Origin: Neisseriaceae bacterium
Lineage (GTDB): Bacteria > Pseudomonadota > Gammaproteobacteria > Burkholderiales > Neisseriaceae
Assembly (NCBI GenBank): GCA_017934045.1
Contig: JAGBKK010000022.1
Span: forward strand, 1-64,000
Length of the DNA: 64,000 bases
Reading direction: 5' to 3'
In this document: in pieces, positions 8,666-17,994 of the stretch
How the letters are laid out: every line of letters begins with the position of its first letter
Position numbering within the stretch: position 1 is the first letter of the stretch
Notes under the pieces: model-generated
Database searches by the model: none
The model's input: only the letters and a program-made list of their open reading frames with translations
Told to the model about the DNA's origin: nothing
Program-made: the position numbers and the translations under genes

Positions 8666-9733
8666 ATGATACAAACTCATTTAAACCACAAAGACACCAT
8701 TAACTTGGGCAGTTTCTATACGCCCGAGTTTTGTGTGGATATTGTTTATCAAATGTTAGAAAAAGTGGTTGATTTGCAAGATTTTTTGTTGTTTGACAGC
8801 AGTTGTGGTTATGGAGATTTTTTTTCCAAGAATTTGAATTATTTAGGAGCGGATATTGATAAAGAGGCTTTGGCAAAAGTTAATAAAAATATTCCGACTG
8901 TTTGTACAAATTCTTTATTTAAAGTTAATCGTCAAAAATATCATATTCGGAAAAATGAAAAACTGATTATTATCGGCAATCCGCCTTATAATGATAAAAC
9001 TTCAATAATTAGAAATCGGATTAAAAAAGATTTGTTTCCAATAGATGAAAACTTAAAACACCGTGATTTAGGTATTTCTTTTTTGCGTTCGTATGAATTA
9101 TTGCAACCTGAATGGATTTGTGTTTTACACCCTTTATCTTATTTAATTAAGAAAACAAATTTTAATGCTTTGAAAAATTTTAAGAAAAATTATCGTTTAA
9201 TGGATAGTTGTGTGGTAAGTTCGCAAATTTTTATGCCGAATTCGAGTACTTTTTTTCCGATTATTATTGCATTGTACCAAAAAAACGCACAAGGAATGGA
9301 TGATTTATTTATTCACAATTATCCATTTAAGATTTATCCCACAAATCAAATATTGCGTTTATGCGACTTTGATTTTATTGCCAATTATGTACAAAAATAT
9401 CCAAACCATCAAGATAAACGAAAAGAAGTGGCTTATTTTTATACTTTGCGAGATATAAATGCCTTAAAACGCAGTAAAACTTTTTTAGAAAAACCACAAA
9501 AAAATGCGGTAAAAGTTTTTGCTCATAATTTAAAATATTATTACTATATTCACCATTTTAAGCAATTTGCTCATCAACTTCCTTTTTATTTGGGAAATTT
9601 GGATATTTTTATTGATCATGACGCTTTTTTATCTATGGAAGATGAATTTTTACAATTAAAATCGAATTATCGGGTTAAAGAATATTTTGAAAAACTGTTT
9701 TATCCATATGTTGATCATTTTCAGGCAGCCTGA
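8666..9733 (+). CDS. Third adenine-specific DNA methyltransferase, no partner endonuclease
   Basis: 355 aa. 'NLGSFYTPEFCVDIVYQML' (motif X), 'LLFDSSCGYGDFF' (motif I, about residue 45) and 'IIGNPPYND' (motif IV, about residue 110) identify a SAM-dependent N6-adenine methylase. No endonuclease gene adjoins it: the EcoRV-like pair is complete and nrdB follows. It may be an orphan methylase or the remnant of a lost system. The uptake palindrome before it leaves no clear ribosome site. The last codons (HFQAA, TGA) are themselves an uptake palindrome, so the mobile sequence supplies the stop codon. The true ancestral C-terminus may have been different. Confidence 0.8.
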   Translation: MIQTHLNHKDTINLGSFYTPEFCVDIVYQMLEKVVDLQDFLLFDSSCGYGDFFSKNLNYLGADIDKEALAKVNKNIPTVCTNSLFKVNRQKYHIRKNEKLIIIGNPPYNDKTSIIRNRIKKDLFPIDENLKHRDLGISFLRSYELLQPEWICVLHPLSYLIKKTNFNALKNFKKNYRLMDSCVVSSQIFMPNSSTFFPIIIALYQKNAQGMDDLFIHNYPFKIYPTNQILRLCDFDFIANYVQKYPNHQDKRKEVAYFYTLRDINALKRSKTFLEKPQKNAVKVFAHNLKYYYYIHHFKQFAHQLPFYLGNLDIFIDHDAFLSMEDEFLQLKSNYRVKEYFEKLFYPYVDHFQAA

Positions 9734-9766
9734 AAGAATCAATTTTTGTAAAAAAGGAATACCGAA

Positions 9767-10900
9767 ATGAAGTACAGCACTTTTTGTCAAACCCCCAACA
9801 ATGCCTTAAAAGAACCGATGTTCTTTGGGCAACCTGTGAATGTGGCTCGCTATGACCAGCAGAAATATGAAATTTTTGAGCAGTTAATTGAAAAACAATT
9901 ATCGTTTTTCTGGCGACCCGAAGAAGTTGATGTATCACAAGACCGCATTGACTATGCCGAATTGCCCGACCACGAAAAACATATTTTTATCAGTAACTTA
10001 AAATATCAAACGCTATTAGATAGCATTCAAGGTAGAAGCCCTAATGTGGCGTTTTTGCCCTTGGTTTCTATTCCTGAATTAGAAACTTGGATTGAAACTT
10101 GGAGTTTTTCCGAAACAATTCATTCTCGCTCATATACGCATATTATTCGCAATATTGTGAATGAGCCGTCTATTATATTTGATGATATTGTGCGTAATGA
10201 ACATATTATTCGCCGTGCGAATGATATTAGCGTTTATTACGATGATTTAATTTGTCATTCGTGGATTTGGCAAAAATTTGGCGATGGTTTGCATACCATT
10301 AACGGCAAATCTTATGACGCAACGACACGCAGTTTGAAAAAGAAACTTTATTTAGCGATGATGTGCGTGAATGTATTAGAAGCCATTCGTTTTTATGTCA
10401 GTTTTGCCTGTTCTTTTGCCTTTGCCGAACGCAAATTGATGGAAGGCAATGCCAAAATTATTCGCCTAATCGCACGCGATGAAGCCTTGCATTTAACAGG
10501 CACACAGCACATTATCAACATTATGCAAAAGGGCGTTGATGACGCAGAAATGGCAGAAGTTGCCGCAGCAGCCCAAAACGAGTGCTTTGAATTATTCAAA
10601 CGCGCCGCCGAGCAGGAAAAAGAGTGGGCAGCGTATTTATTCAAAGACGGCTCGATGATAGGTTTGAACAAAGATATTTTGGGGCAGTATGTGGAATACA
10701 TTACCAATGCCCGCATGCAAGCGGTGAATCTGCCGCCTGCATTCCCCAACGCCCGCCAAAATCCGATTCCGTGGATTAACACTTGGCTGGTGTCCGATAA
10801 TGTTCAGGTTGCCCCACAGGAAGTGGAAGTGTCGTCCTATTTGGTGGGACAAATTGACGCAGAAATCAACGCAGGAGATTTGGGCGATTTTGAGTTGTAA
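9767..10900 (+). CDS. nrdB: Ribonucleoside-diphosphate reductase class Ia, beta subunit
   Basis: Small subunit carrying the di-iron centre and tyrosyl radical for NrdA. 377 aa, the normal length. The ferritin-like core shows '[16 protein letters not shown]', the ligand block '[14 protein letters not shown]', and '[15 protein letters not shown]'. AAGGA lies 8 bases before the ATG. It has no NrdR box and no obvious promoter of its own, so it probably depends on transcription through the whole island from the nrdA promoter or on a promoter inside the island. A bidirectional terminator follows. Confidence 0.97.
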   Translation: MKYSTFCQTPNNALKEPMFFGQPVNVARYDQQKYEIFEQLIEKQLSFFWRPEEVDVSQDRIDYAELPDHEKHIFISNLKYQTLLDSIQGRSPNVAFLPLVSIPELETWIETWSFSETIHSRSYTHIIRNIVNEPSIIFDDIVRNEHIIRRANDISVYYDDLICHSWIWQKFGDGLHTINGKSYDATTRSLKKKLYLAMMCVNVLEAIRFYVSFACSFAFAERKLMEGNAKIIRLIARDEALHLTGTQHIINIMQKGVDDAEMAEVAAAAQNECFELFKRAAEQEKEWAAYLFKDGSMIGLNKDILGQYVEYITNARMQAVNLPPAFPNARQNPIPWINTWLVSDNVQVAPQEVEVSSYLVGQIDAEINAGDLGDFEL

Positions 10901-10930
10901 TGATTGATTGTTTCAGGCTGCCTGAAAGAT

Positions 10931-10960
10931 AAAAATCCCATTCAAACGAATGGGATTTTT
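10931..10960. terminator. Bidirectional terminator between nrdB and the surface lipoprotein gene
   Basis: AAAATCCCATTC pairs with GAATGGGATTTT across a four-base loop, with A and T runs on the two sides, so it can stop both convergent genes. Confidence 0.85.
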
Positions 10961-10977
10961 GATTAACAAACAATAAC

Positions 10978-11913
10978 TTATTGTTTATTTGCACCAAATA
11001 CACCGTGTAAGTTTTGGCTCTTGTCGTGAAATGCACCAGCCAAGTTTTGGGCTTTGGGACCGTAGAATTTGCCTTCGGCATAACCTGTTTTGTTAGCTGT
11101 GCCTTGGAAAGTGTTGGCTTTAATCGTTGCGTCAATGCTAACCGCTTTTTTGGCAGGCATTTTGTCTCCATTCCAGTTATTCAGGGTGCCTGTTAATTTT
11201 TTGTTGGTGAAATCCACTTGAAATTCAGAACGACCTGTATAAGGGGAAAATGTCATCTGCCCATTTTCTTTGTATAGTTGTGTTATTTGATCATTATAAT
11301 GAACCATATCATATGCCACTGCATTCCCTAAATAAGTTGCAGTGCCTGTTTTTGGCATATCTGTTGTTGGTTGTCCTGTATAGAATAGACTATTTTGTTC
11401 TCCAAAAAATTTACCTGTATCATCATTGAAGAAAGAAATTTGTCTCAAACCATAACGAGCATAAGCAGTTCCGCGAACTCCTTTTGTTTGTCCATAAAGT
11501 ACTACATCTTCATCATTAAGGGAATCTGTTCCTGAAAGAAGAATAAAATCATCATTTTCTTCTTTACTTATGATATTAGGATTTGAACTTGAATCCCAAT
11601 AGTCAACGAAGTGTCCTTTGTAATAACTTTCATCTTCACTATCATTTTTCCAAACCATTATTTCTGGGGCTTCTACATCAAAATTAAGTGGTATCATTTT
11701 TCCGTTTATCATAACAATACTATCAGGAGGGTTTGGATTTGCTGGAACATACCAAGCTACATGTGATCGTTGCAATGTGAATGGTTTTTCGTTATTAACT
11801 GGTTTGTTATCTGAAACTGGTTCATTAACGGCAATGGAATCACCACCGCCACCACCACAAGCCGATAATGCGAATGCCGAAATCAGTGTTACTGCCAAAA
11901 GTTTTGTTTTCAT
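10978..11913 (-). CDS. Surface lipoprotein with C-terminal beta-barrel (Slam-dependent type)
   Basis: 311 aa. The N-terminus is a lipoprotein signal, 'LISAFALSAC' then a Gly-rich linker 'GGGGGD', typical of Neisseriaceae surface lipoproteins. The last 100 residues ('STFTGTL'-type strands, 'FQGTANKTGYAEGKFYGPKAQNLAGAF') resemble the eight-stranded barrel of factor-H-binding protein, TbpB and similar cargo of the Slam exporter: the 'GKFYGP.A..LAG.F' turn is the family hallmark. The ligand is unknown. AAGGA precedes the ATG. No Slam gene lies nearby. A strong palindrome lies just upstream. Confidence 0.75.
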   Translation of the reverse strand: MKTKLLAVTLISAFALSACGGGGGDSIAVNEPVSDNKPVNNEKPFTLQRSHVAWYVPANPNPPDSIVMINGKMIPLNFDVEAPEIMVWKNDSEDESYYKGHFVDYWDSSSNPNIISKEENDDFILLSGTDSLNDEDVVLYGQTKGVRGTAYARYGLRQISFFNDDTGKFFGEQNSLFYTGQPTTDMPKTGTATYLGNAVAYDMVHYNDQITQLYKENGQMTFSPYTGRSEFQVDFTNKKLTGTLNNWNGDKMPAKKAVSIDATIKANTFQGTANKTGYAEGKFYGPKAQNLAGAFHDKSQNLHGVFGANKQ

Positions 11914-11955
11914 TTGAGTTTTCCTTTATGAAAAATTGAGAAAAAAATTTTGTAC

Positions 11956-11996
11956 GGGGGTGCTTTGTCAAGCACCCCCTATACAGTACTGTATAG
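11956..11996. promoter_or_regulatory. Adjacent hairpin and perfect palindrome upstream of the lipoprotein gene
   Basis: GGGGGTGCTT and AAGCACCCCC form a hairpin with a four-base loop (11956-11979), followed at once by the perfect 18-bp palindrome CTATACAGTACTGTATAG (11979-11996). They lie about 45-85 bp before the start codon of the minus-strand lipoprotein gene. The second could be an operator; the regulator is unknown. Confidence 0.4.
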
Positions 11997-12400
11997 GCGT
12001 TGGCGACAATCAAAACGCCAAACGGCGTGAGCGTTTAGCGTAGGCTTTCAGGCTGCCTGAAACATAATAAGAGACTTCTACAAAACTGGTAGATATTGGA
12101 TACAGCAAGCGTAGGGTGGACAACTTGTTGCCCACGCTGAAATGGTGATTGTGTGAATATTTTTATATTTTATGGTAAAAATGACAATAAAACACCATTC
12201 AGGCTGCCTGAAAAATGAAAACAGCGTTTGCAACAAGTTACACATTCTACACTTGTTAATATGCTGATTTTTATGATATTTTTATACTTTGTGGTAAAAA
12301 GAACAACAAAACTTATTCATGCTGCCTGAAAAGTTTGCCTAATATATTGCACTGCATTAAAATCCCACTTCCACTCATCAACTTAAAAAGGATACGCATT
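11997..12400. other. Intergenic stretch with uptake sequences, no gene
   Basis: Contains uptake palindromes near 12048 and 12199, a degenerate one near 12318, and a 'gtagggtgg...ttgcccac' segment that recurs across the window. No convincing reading frame is seen. Confidence 0.6.
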
Positions 12401-12716
12401 ATGTTGAAAAAATTGATTTTTTCTGCTGTTTCTGTTTTCGGTGTGTCTTTTTCATTAGCGGCGGTGAATTTAAACACAGCCACAGCGGACGAGTTGGAAG
12501 CCTTGCCAAGGTGTGGGCAAAGCCAAAGCGGCAGCGATTATTGAATATCGTGAGCAAAACGGCGGTTTTAAAAGCAAAGAAGAATTAAAACAAGTCAAAG
12601 GCATTGGCGATAAAATTTATGAACAAGTAGAAAAAGACATTGAAGTTACGCCTGCCAAAACCACCCCAAAACCCAAAGCCGCTAAACCTGCGGTAAAAAA
12701 AGAAACGAAAAAATAA
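12401..12716 (+). pseudogene. comEA: ComEA-type competence DNA-binding protein, frameshifted
   Basis: ComEA binds incoming double-stranded DNA in the periplasm during transformation. The first frame from ATG 12401 gives a signal peptide ('MLKKLIFSAVSVFGVSFSLA') and '[15 protein letters not shown]', the start of the helix-hairpin-helix domain. The rest of that domain, '[18 protein letters not shown]', '[16 protein letters not shown]' and a Pro/Lys-rich tail, continues in the next frame to 12716. The break is at 'cca agg tgt ggg'; removing one A restores 'L-P-G-V-G-K'. So the gene carries a one-base insertion. It may be real or a sequencing error; competence would be affected unless another copy exists. 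Confidence 0.85.
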
Positions 12717-12730
12717 AGAGTTATAGCAAT

Positions 12731-12758
12731 AAAAGCAGACCTTAATCGGTCTGCTTTT
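12731..12758 (+). terminator. Intrinsic terminator after comEA
   Basis: AAAAGCAGACC pairs with GGTCTGCTTTT across a six-base loop. An uptake palindrome follows near 12765. The remaining sequence up to dgt (13035) holds a miniature inverted-repeat element and no gene. Confidence 0.8.
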
Positions 12759-12827
12759 GTGTTTTCAGGCTGCCTGAAAAACACTTTGGTGTATTATCTA
12801 TATGAGAGTCCTGCAAAACTTATCTTT

Positions 12828-12934
12828 TATAGTCAATCAACTTCAAAATTGAAATGCGTTGGCTCGCCTTGCCGTATTATTTATACTGTCGCAGGCAAAA
12901 ACGCCTTTTATTGTTTTGAAGTTTAACGACTATA
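12828..12934. mobile_element. Miniature inverted-repeat element, family 1
   Basis: 107 bp bounded by TATAGTC and GACTATA, inner ends 'aacttcaaaa' and 'ttttgaagtt'. Shares its core 'gccttgccgtattatttatactgt' in part with the copies at 22428 and 45391 (the latter inverted). No coding capacity. The size and TA ends recall Correia elements of Neisseria, but the sequence is different. Confidence 0.75.
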
Positions 12935-13034
12935 TAAAACAATTCGTTGAAATTCTTCGTTTTTCTACGGAAAATTCAGAATGACAAGTTTTGCAAGAGT
13001 CTCTGCAATGAAAAGACCATTATGCCCATTTACC

Positions 13035-14384
13035 TTACACCATACCAATCCCCGACACTTCGCGTGCCATTCTGGCAGCGGCGTTGTCGGTCATACCGCC
13101 GACAAAGTCAAGCACTTTCATATAGGCAGCGTAGGGCGTGTCGTTTTCGTTTAGGGTGTGTTCGCCCAACAGCGATAACGCCAATATTTGTCGGTGATTT
13201 AACGCCTTTTTCGTGGTCAGAGCGAACGCTGTGGGAATGAACAGCGACAAAATACTGCCCAAGCACGGATAAGCGGCGATTTCGGTGATGACTTTGCTTT
13301 CGTGGCGAAATACTTGATTGGCGGCGATTTCTTTGGCGTTTGCCAAAGTTTCGCTAATTTCAGCTTCGGTTACCGAAATTAAATCTTTGGCTGGAAAATC
13401 GCCTGCCAATAGGGCAGTGTGGTGCGTGATAAATGTGTTGGCAACGCTGTCAATCGCTTTGCCAATCGCTATGCCACGCAACATTGCACAGCGTTGGCGG
13501 TCGGTAGTGGCAGACCACGAATCCACTGTTTCGCCTGCCATAGGGGCAAAAAGCCGTTCGACTTCGCGTGCGTCTAACATACCAATTTCTACCGCGTCTT
13601 CCAAATCCAATAAGGCGTAGCAAATGTCGTCTGCCGCTTCCATTAAGTAGGATAGGGGGTGTCTTGCCCAAGTATTGCGTGCGATTTTGGGTAAGCCTAA
13701 AACTTTGGCGGTTTCTTCAATAAAGGGCAATTCGGTGCGATAAATATTGAATTTGCCTTTTTCTTTGGCACGATGGGCGTTGGCAGTCCAAGGGTATTTC
13801 ATTAGCGTACCAATGCTTGCCGCCGTAAGCCGCATACCGCCTTGATGACGATACATTTCTAAATTGGCGACAATCCGCAAAGTGTGGGCGTTGCCTTCAT
13901 AAGTTTGGACATCAGCCAATTCTTTTTTGGATAGGCATTGCAGATAAACGGCGTTTTCAGGCTGCCTGAACCAATCTCGCAAAGCGGCTTCGCCTGTGTG
14001 TCCGAACGGCGGATTGCCCATATCATGCGATAAACAGGCAACCTGAACAATAGAGCCAATGTCAGACGGCGTATAGCCATCGGGCAGATAGCCCAATTTT
14101 TCCAACATAACCCCCACTTGATTGCCTAAACTGCGTCCGACACTTGCCACTTCCACGCTGTGCGTTAGGCGATTGTGGGTTAAATCGTGCTTGGCAAAGG
14201 GGTGAACTTGCGTTTTGCGTCCCAATCGTCTGAAACTGCCGCTAAACACCACGCGGTCGTAGTCAATATGAAAATCGGTTCGCAAAACATTTTTGCCTTC
14301 TGTGGTCGAACGCGTGGCGGTGCGGATAATTTCGCCATTTTCCACTTTAAAGCGTTGCGTGCTGAGTAATTGTTGCCAGTTCAT
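13035..14384 (-). CDS. dgt: Deoxyguanosinetriphosphate triphosphohydrolase-like protein
   Basis: 449-aa HD-domain dNTPase that removes triphosphate from dGTP or other dNTPs and helps set the dNTP pool. The N-terminal 'SFRRLGRKTQVHPF' and metal-binding 'HNRLTHSVEVASVGRSL' and 'CLSHDMGNPPFGHTGE' are diagnostic. AAGGAA precedes the ATG. An uptake sequence inside the gene (about 13968) is translated as 'RQPEN'. It stands alone, convergent with the element-rich gap after comEA. Together with nrdAB it is one of the dNTP-pool genes in the window. Confidence 0.92.
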   Translation of the reverse strand: MNWQQLLSTQRFKVENGEIIRTATRSTTEGKNVLRTDFHIDYDRVVFSGSFRRLGRKTQVHPFAKHDLTHNRLTHSVEVASVGRSLGNQVGVMLEKLGYLPDGYTPSDIGSIVQVACLSHDMGNPPFGHTGEAALRDWFRQPENAVYLQCLSKKELADVQTYEGNAHTLRIVANLEMYRHQGGMRLTAASIGTLMKYPWTANAHRAKEKGKFNIYRTELPFIEETAKVLGLPKIARNTWARHPLSYLMEAADDICYALLDLEDAVEIGMLDAREVERLFAPMAGETVDSWSATTDRQRCAMLRGIAIGKAIDSVANTFITHHTALLAGDFPAKDLISVTEAEISETLANAKEIAANQVFRHESKVITEIAAYPCLGSILSLFIPTAFALTTKKALNHRQILALSLLGEHTLNENDTPYAAYMKVLDFVGGMTDNAAARMAREVSGIGMV

Positions 14385-14439
14385 TGTGATTCCTTATGTT
14401 TTCAGGCTGCCTGAAACAGTGTTTTTATTTAATCAACAA

Positions 14440-15351
14440 TTACCCTTGTTCGACATATTCTTTCAAATGCTGTTTGACGGCAATCCACGCTCCGATAACG
14501 GCGAGTAAGCCCACAATCAGCAATACCAAAAATAACTCTTGGGCGTTGAAAAAACGCCATTCGGGGTGTATGCCGTAGGGGGCGAACATTTCGGTGAGTT
14601 TGGGGGCAAAAGTTGATTGAATAATGCCTGCCAAAATTAAGCCAATCACCATAGACAGCAAACCTTGCCACAGAGCGAAATACACAAACGGACGGCGAAC
14701 AAAGGACGCAGGCGCACCCAAAAGGCGTGTGATTTCAATTTCTTCCTTGCGTGCCAAAGTTTGCAAACGCGTGGTGTTGTGGGTTACCAACACAAACGCC
14801 AAGCCCAAAGTAATCGACAAAAACCACAAAATTTGCCGAGCAAATTCTTTAATGTCGTGCAGGGTTTGCAACCATTGTGCGTCCATTTGAGCCGATTCGA
14901 CTTGCGGCAGTTGTTCAATTTTGCTGCGTAAATCTTCCACCGCTTTGGGGTCGGTGGTATTGGGTGTTACGCTAAATGCGTCAGGCAAAGGATTTTCGTC
15001 CAACAAAGAGACAATATCTGCATTGCCTAAACTGTTTTGCATTTCTTTAAGTGCTTGATTTTTATCGATTAGTTTAATATTCGATAAACTTTTATCGGCT
15101 TGTAATGCCTGTTGTACCGCAGACACTTCGGCAGGTGTGGCGTTATTTTTCAGATACACCGTCATTTGTGGATTAGACGACAGCGAGCCAAACAAATTTT
15201 GCGTACTTTGCACCGCCAAATACAAGCACAAGGGTAGGGTGAGTGCAATGCCCGTCATCAGCAAAATCATTGCCGAGCCAATCGGGCGTTTCAAAAGATG
15301 ACGCAGGGCATTTTTCGCCGCAGAAATATTTAAATTAAACCAAGAGTTCAT
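14440..15351 (-). CDS. ftsX: Cell division protein FtsX
   Basis: 303-aa membrane partner of FtsE that couples cytoplasmic ATP hydrolysis to periplasmic murein hydrolase activation at the septum. The first membrane segment ('SAMILLMTGIALTLPLCLYLAV') follows a short cytoplasmic N-terminus; a periplasmic domain of about 110 residues follows, then three more segments near residues 168-190, 220-245 and 270-290. It starts within the last four bases of ftsE (ATGA overlap), the standard ftsEX order. Confidence 0.95.
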   Translation of the reverse strand: MNSWFNLNISAAKNALRHLLKRPIGSAMILLMTGIALTLPLCLYLAVQSTQNLFGSLSSNPQMTVYLKNNATPAEVSAVQQALQADKSLSNIKLIDKNQALKEMQNSLGNADIVSLLDENPLPDAFSVTPNTTDPKAVEDLRSKIEQLPQVESAQMDAQWLQTLHDIKEFARQILWFLSITLGLAFVLVTHNTTRLQTLARKEEIEITRLLGAPASFVRRPFVYFALWQGLLSMVIGLILAGIIQSTFAPKLTEMFAPYGIHPEWRFFNAQELFLVLLIVGLLAVIGAWIAVKQHLKEYVEQG

Positions 15352-16004
15352 TTTGTTACAAACCTGCCTTCCTGTAAGCGAATAATGCGGTGTCCGTAGT
15401 CTGCCATAATGCTTTCATCGTGTGCGGAAATAATCACCGTTGCCCCATTTTTATGAAACGATTTGAATAATTCCATAATGTCCAAAGCGTAGGCTCGATC
15501 AAGGTTGGCAGACGGTTCATCGGCGATGATGACACTCGGTTGATGAACCACAGCTCGTGCAATGCACAAGCGTTGCTGTTCGCCGCCTGAAAAGGTTACA
15601 GGGTCGGTGTTTTCGCGTCCGCCCAAGCCCACTTTTTCCAAAGCGGTTAAAGCACGCTTTTTCGCGGCTTTAATATCGTAGCCAATAATTTGTAGGGGCA
15701 ACATGACATTTTCCAAAGCACTGCGGTCGAACAAAATTTTGTGGTCTTGAAACACAATACCAATATGTTGCCGCATATAGCCCAACTGATCATCGCTTAA
15801 CGCACCAATATTGTGTCCGTTAATCGACACACGCCCCGAAGTGGGTTTAATAATGCCCGCAATCAACTTCAAAATAGTCGATTTACCTGCTCCCGAATGC
15901 CCCGCAATAAACACCATTTCGCCTTTTTGAATATCAAAACTGATATTGTCCAAAGCGGTGTATTGATTAGGATACACTTTGCTGACTTGGTCAAAAGTTA
16001 TCAT
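15348..16004 (-). CDS. ftsE: Cell division ATP-binding protein FtsE
   Basis: 218-aa ABC ATPase of the FtsEX complex. Walker A 'GHSGAGKSTILKL', signature 'FSGGEQQRLCIARAV' and Walker B 'VIIADEPSANLD' are intact. AAGGAA lies ten bases before the ATG. It is first in the ftsE-ftsX pair. ftsY, which precedes ftsE in many bacteria, is not here; hfq lies upstream with its own terminator between. Confidence 0.96.
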   Translation of the reverse strand: MITFDQVSKVYPNQYTALDNISFDIQKGEMVFIAGHSGAGKSTILKLIAGIIKPTSGRVSINGHNIGALSDDQLGYMRQHIGIVFQDHKILFDRSALENVMLPLQIIGYDIKAAKKRALTALEKVGLGGRENTDPVTFSGGEQQRLCIARAVVHQPSVIIADEPSANLDRAYALDIMELFKSFHKNGATVIISAHDESIMADYGHRIIRLQEGRFVTK

Positions 16005-16066
16005 AAGTATTTGATTTCCTTTGTGTAAATTTGTTTTCAGGCAGCCTTTATTGCTGGTTTAATTAT

Positions 16067-16090
16067 AAAAAAAGGCTGAAAAATCAGCCC
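16067..16090 (-). terminator. Intrinsic terminator after hfq
   Basis: On the minus strand GGGCTGA, a short T loop and TCAGCC are followed by a run of seven T. It lies between the hfq stop and ftsE. Confidence 0.8.
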
Positions 16091-16109
16091 TTGATTACGA
16101 TTGTTTTCC

Positions 16110-16364
16110 TTATTGTTGCGGTGCTTGTGTTGCTGGGGTATCGTGATTGATGGATACCATGCGTGCAGGTACAATGGTGGAAATTGCGTGCTTATATACC
16201 ATTTGTGTTACCGTTGAGTTGCGTAGCAACACCACATATTGATCGAAAGATTCTACCTGCCCCTGCAATTTAATGCCATTCACCAAGTAAATTGACACTG
16301 GCACATGCTCTTTGCGAAGTGCGTTTAAGAAAGGATCTTGTAATAATTGTCCCTTGTTGTTCAT
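16110..16364 (-). CDS. hfq: RNA chaperone Hfq
   Basis: 84 aa. Hexameric Sm-like chaperone that helps small RNAs pair with mRNAs. The Sm1 block '[20 protein letters not shown]' and the Sm2 block '[12 protein letters not shown]' are complete; the C-terminal tail is short. The start is ATG 16364 with GGAG six bases upstream, not the ATG at 16376, which overlaps that ribosome site. It lies downstream of der on the same strand, gap about 100 bp. Confidence 0.97.
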   Translation of the reverse strand: MNNKGQLLQDPFLNALRKEHVPVSIYLVNGIKLQGQVESFDQYVVLLRNSTVTQMVYKHAISTIVPARMVSINHDTPATQAPQQ

Positions 16365-16465
16365 TCTGAACTCCATTTATGTTTATGTGTTAATAAAAAA
16401 TCAAAAGACTTTAAAAACTTAAAGTCCGTTGCGGATTATATCCTATTTAATAGGAAAAAGGATAG

Positions 16466-17887
16466 TTATTTTTTCTTGTTCAATCGTTTGTTTCTCAGCA
16501 CCTTTTTCTCTTCTTTTTTAGCAATACGATTGCTTAACACTGCTCGGCGTGGGGGTTGTTTGGGTTTGTCTTTATCGGCAAAGGGGTTGTCACTGGAACG
16601 GTATTCAATCCTTAACGGCGTGCCTTGTAAATCAAACGCTTTGCGGAATGATTGCGTTAAATAGCGTGTGTATGCGTCTGAAATATGTTGCAAGGCGTTA
16701 CCGTGAATGACGATAATCGGCGGATTAGAGCCGCCCTGATGAGCGTATCGCATTTTCGGACGCACCAAACCTGCTCTGGGTGGGGCTTGGCGTTCAATGG
16801 CGGTTTGTAATACTCTGGTGATTTTGGGCGTGGGCATTTTTATCATCGCCGCATTGTAGGCAGCCTGAACGGACGACAATAAGCCAGCAACACCTTGCGA
16901 TTTTAGGGCGGAAATATAATGCAGTTTGGCAAAATCCAAAAAATGCAGTTTGCGAGATAAATCGTGTTTGACTTCTTCACGCCGCTCTTGCGAGACTGCG
17001 TCCCATTTATTCACTGCCAAAACCAAAGCTCGTCCAGCTTCCAAAGCAAAACCTGCGATATTGGCATCTTGGTCGGCGATGTCTTGGGCAGCGTCCAACA
17101 CCAAAACGGCGACATTAGCGTTTTCAATCGCTTGCATGGTTTTGATGACGGAAAATTTTTCCACCGTTTCCTGCACTTTGCCACGCCGTCTTACGCCTGC
17201 GGTGTCGATGACGGTGAATTTTTGTCCATTGCGTTCAAAGTCGATATAAATCGAATCCCTCGTGGTGCCTGCTTCGTCAAAGGCAATCACCCGTTCTTCG
17301 CCCAAGATTGCATTCACCAAAGTGGATTTACCCACATTTGGACGACCGATAATCGCAAAGCGTGGATATTGCGTTTCGTCTTCGGTTTCTTCGTCAGGAA
17401 ACAATTGCAGAATTTCATCAATCAAGGCACGCACGCCATCGCCGTGTGCGGCAGAAATAATCGCAGGTTCGGATAAGCCTAATTCAAAAAACTCGGCGGC
17501 GGCAATATTTTTGTCCATACCCTCGCATTTATTCACTGCCACAAAAACAGGAGCGTTACACTGCCGCAGACGATTGGCAATCAGTTTGTCCTGTGCGGTT
17601 AAGCCCGTTCTACCGTCTAACAAAAACAGCACAGCGTCTGCTTCATCAACCGCTTGCAGGGACTGTTTTGCCATTTCATACAAAATGCCCGAATCAACCA
17701 CAGGCTCAAAACCGCCTGTATCCACCACCAGATAAGGCTTATCGCCCACACGACCATGCCCATAACTGCGGTCGCGCGTTAAGCCTGGAATGTCCGCCAC
17801 CAAAGCGTCTCGCGTTTTGGTAAGCCGATTAAAAAGCGTGGATTTGCCAACATTGGGACGACCCACAATCACAAGGGTTGGTTTCAT
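16466..17887 (-). CDS. der: Ribosome biogenesis GTPase Der (EngA)
   Basis: 473 aa with two tandem GTPase domains, each with '[10 protein letters not shown]' (about residues 8 and 180), and NKWD/NKCE G4 motifs, followed by the KH-like domain ('[23 protein letters not shown]'). Needed for late 50S assembly. The Lys/Arg-rich C-terminal tail is normal. Start ATG 17887 with GGAAAA upstream. Confidence 0.97.
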   Translation of the reverse strand: MKPTLVIVGRPNVGKSTLFNRLTKTRDALVADIPGLTRDRSYGHGRVGDKPYLVVDTGGFEPVVDSGILYEMAKQSLQAVDEADAVLFLLDGRTGLTAQDKLIANRLRQCNAPVFVAVNKCEGMDKNIAAAEFFELGLSEPAIISAAHGDGVRALIDEILQLFPDEETEDETQYPRFAIIGRPNVGKSTLVNAILGEERVIAFDEAGTTRDSIYIDFERNGQKFTVIDTAGVRRRGKVQETVEKFSVIKTMQAIENANVAVLVLDAAQDIADQDANIAGFALEAGRALVLAVNKWDAVSQERREEVKHDLSRKLHFLDFAKLHYISALKSQGVAGLLSSVQAAYNAAMIKMPTPKITRVLQTAIERQAPPRAGLVRPKMRYAHQGGSNPPIIVIHGNALQHISDAYTRYLTQSFRKAFDLQGTPLRIEYRSSDNPFADKDKPKQPPRRAVLSNRIAKKEEKKVLRNKRLNKKK

Positions 17888-17910
17888 ATTGTTTATTTTC
17901 CAAATATATT

Positions 17911-17990
17911 TTTCAGGCAGCCTGAAAGCGATTAAAGAGCATTATTGTATTTCAGGCAGCCTGAAAAAACAAAATTTCAGGCTGCCTGAA
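17911..17990. repeat. Cluster of three uptake palindromes
   Basis: Three copies begin at about 17911, 17950 and 17976, and are followed by a terminator whose stem is a degenerate copy. This is the densest cluster in the window, in the der/tyrB gap. Confidence 0.85.
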
Positions 17991-17994
17991 AACA

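Noticed and set aside
11979-11996. LexA box
   Set aside because: The half-sites ACAG and CTGT are in the opposite order and too close for the CTGT-N8-ACAG consensus.
12947-13240. 97-codon plus-strand frame overlapping the dgt end
   Set aside because: Mostly antisense to dgt; no start signal and no recognisable domain.
16964-17735. Long plus-strand frames inside der
   Set aside because: Antisense shadows of a clearly real gene; no family features.
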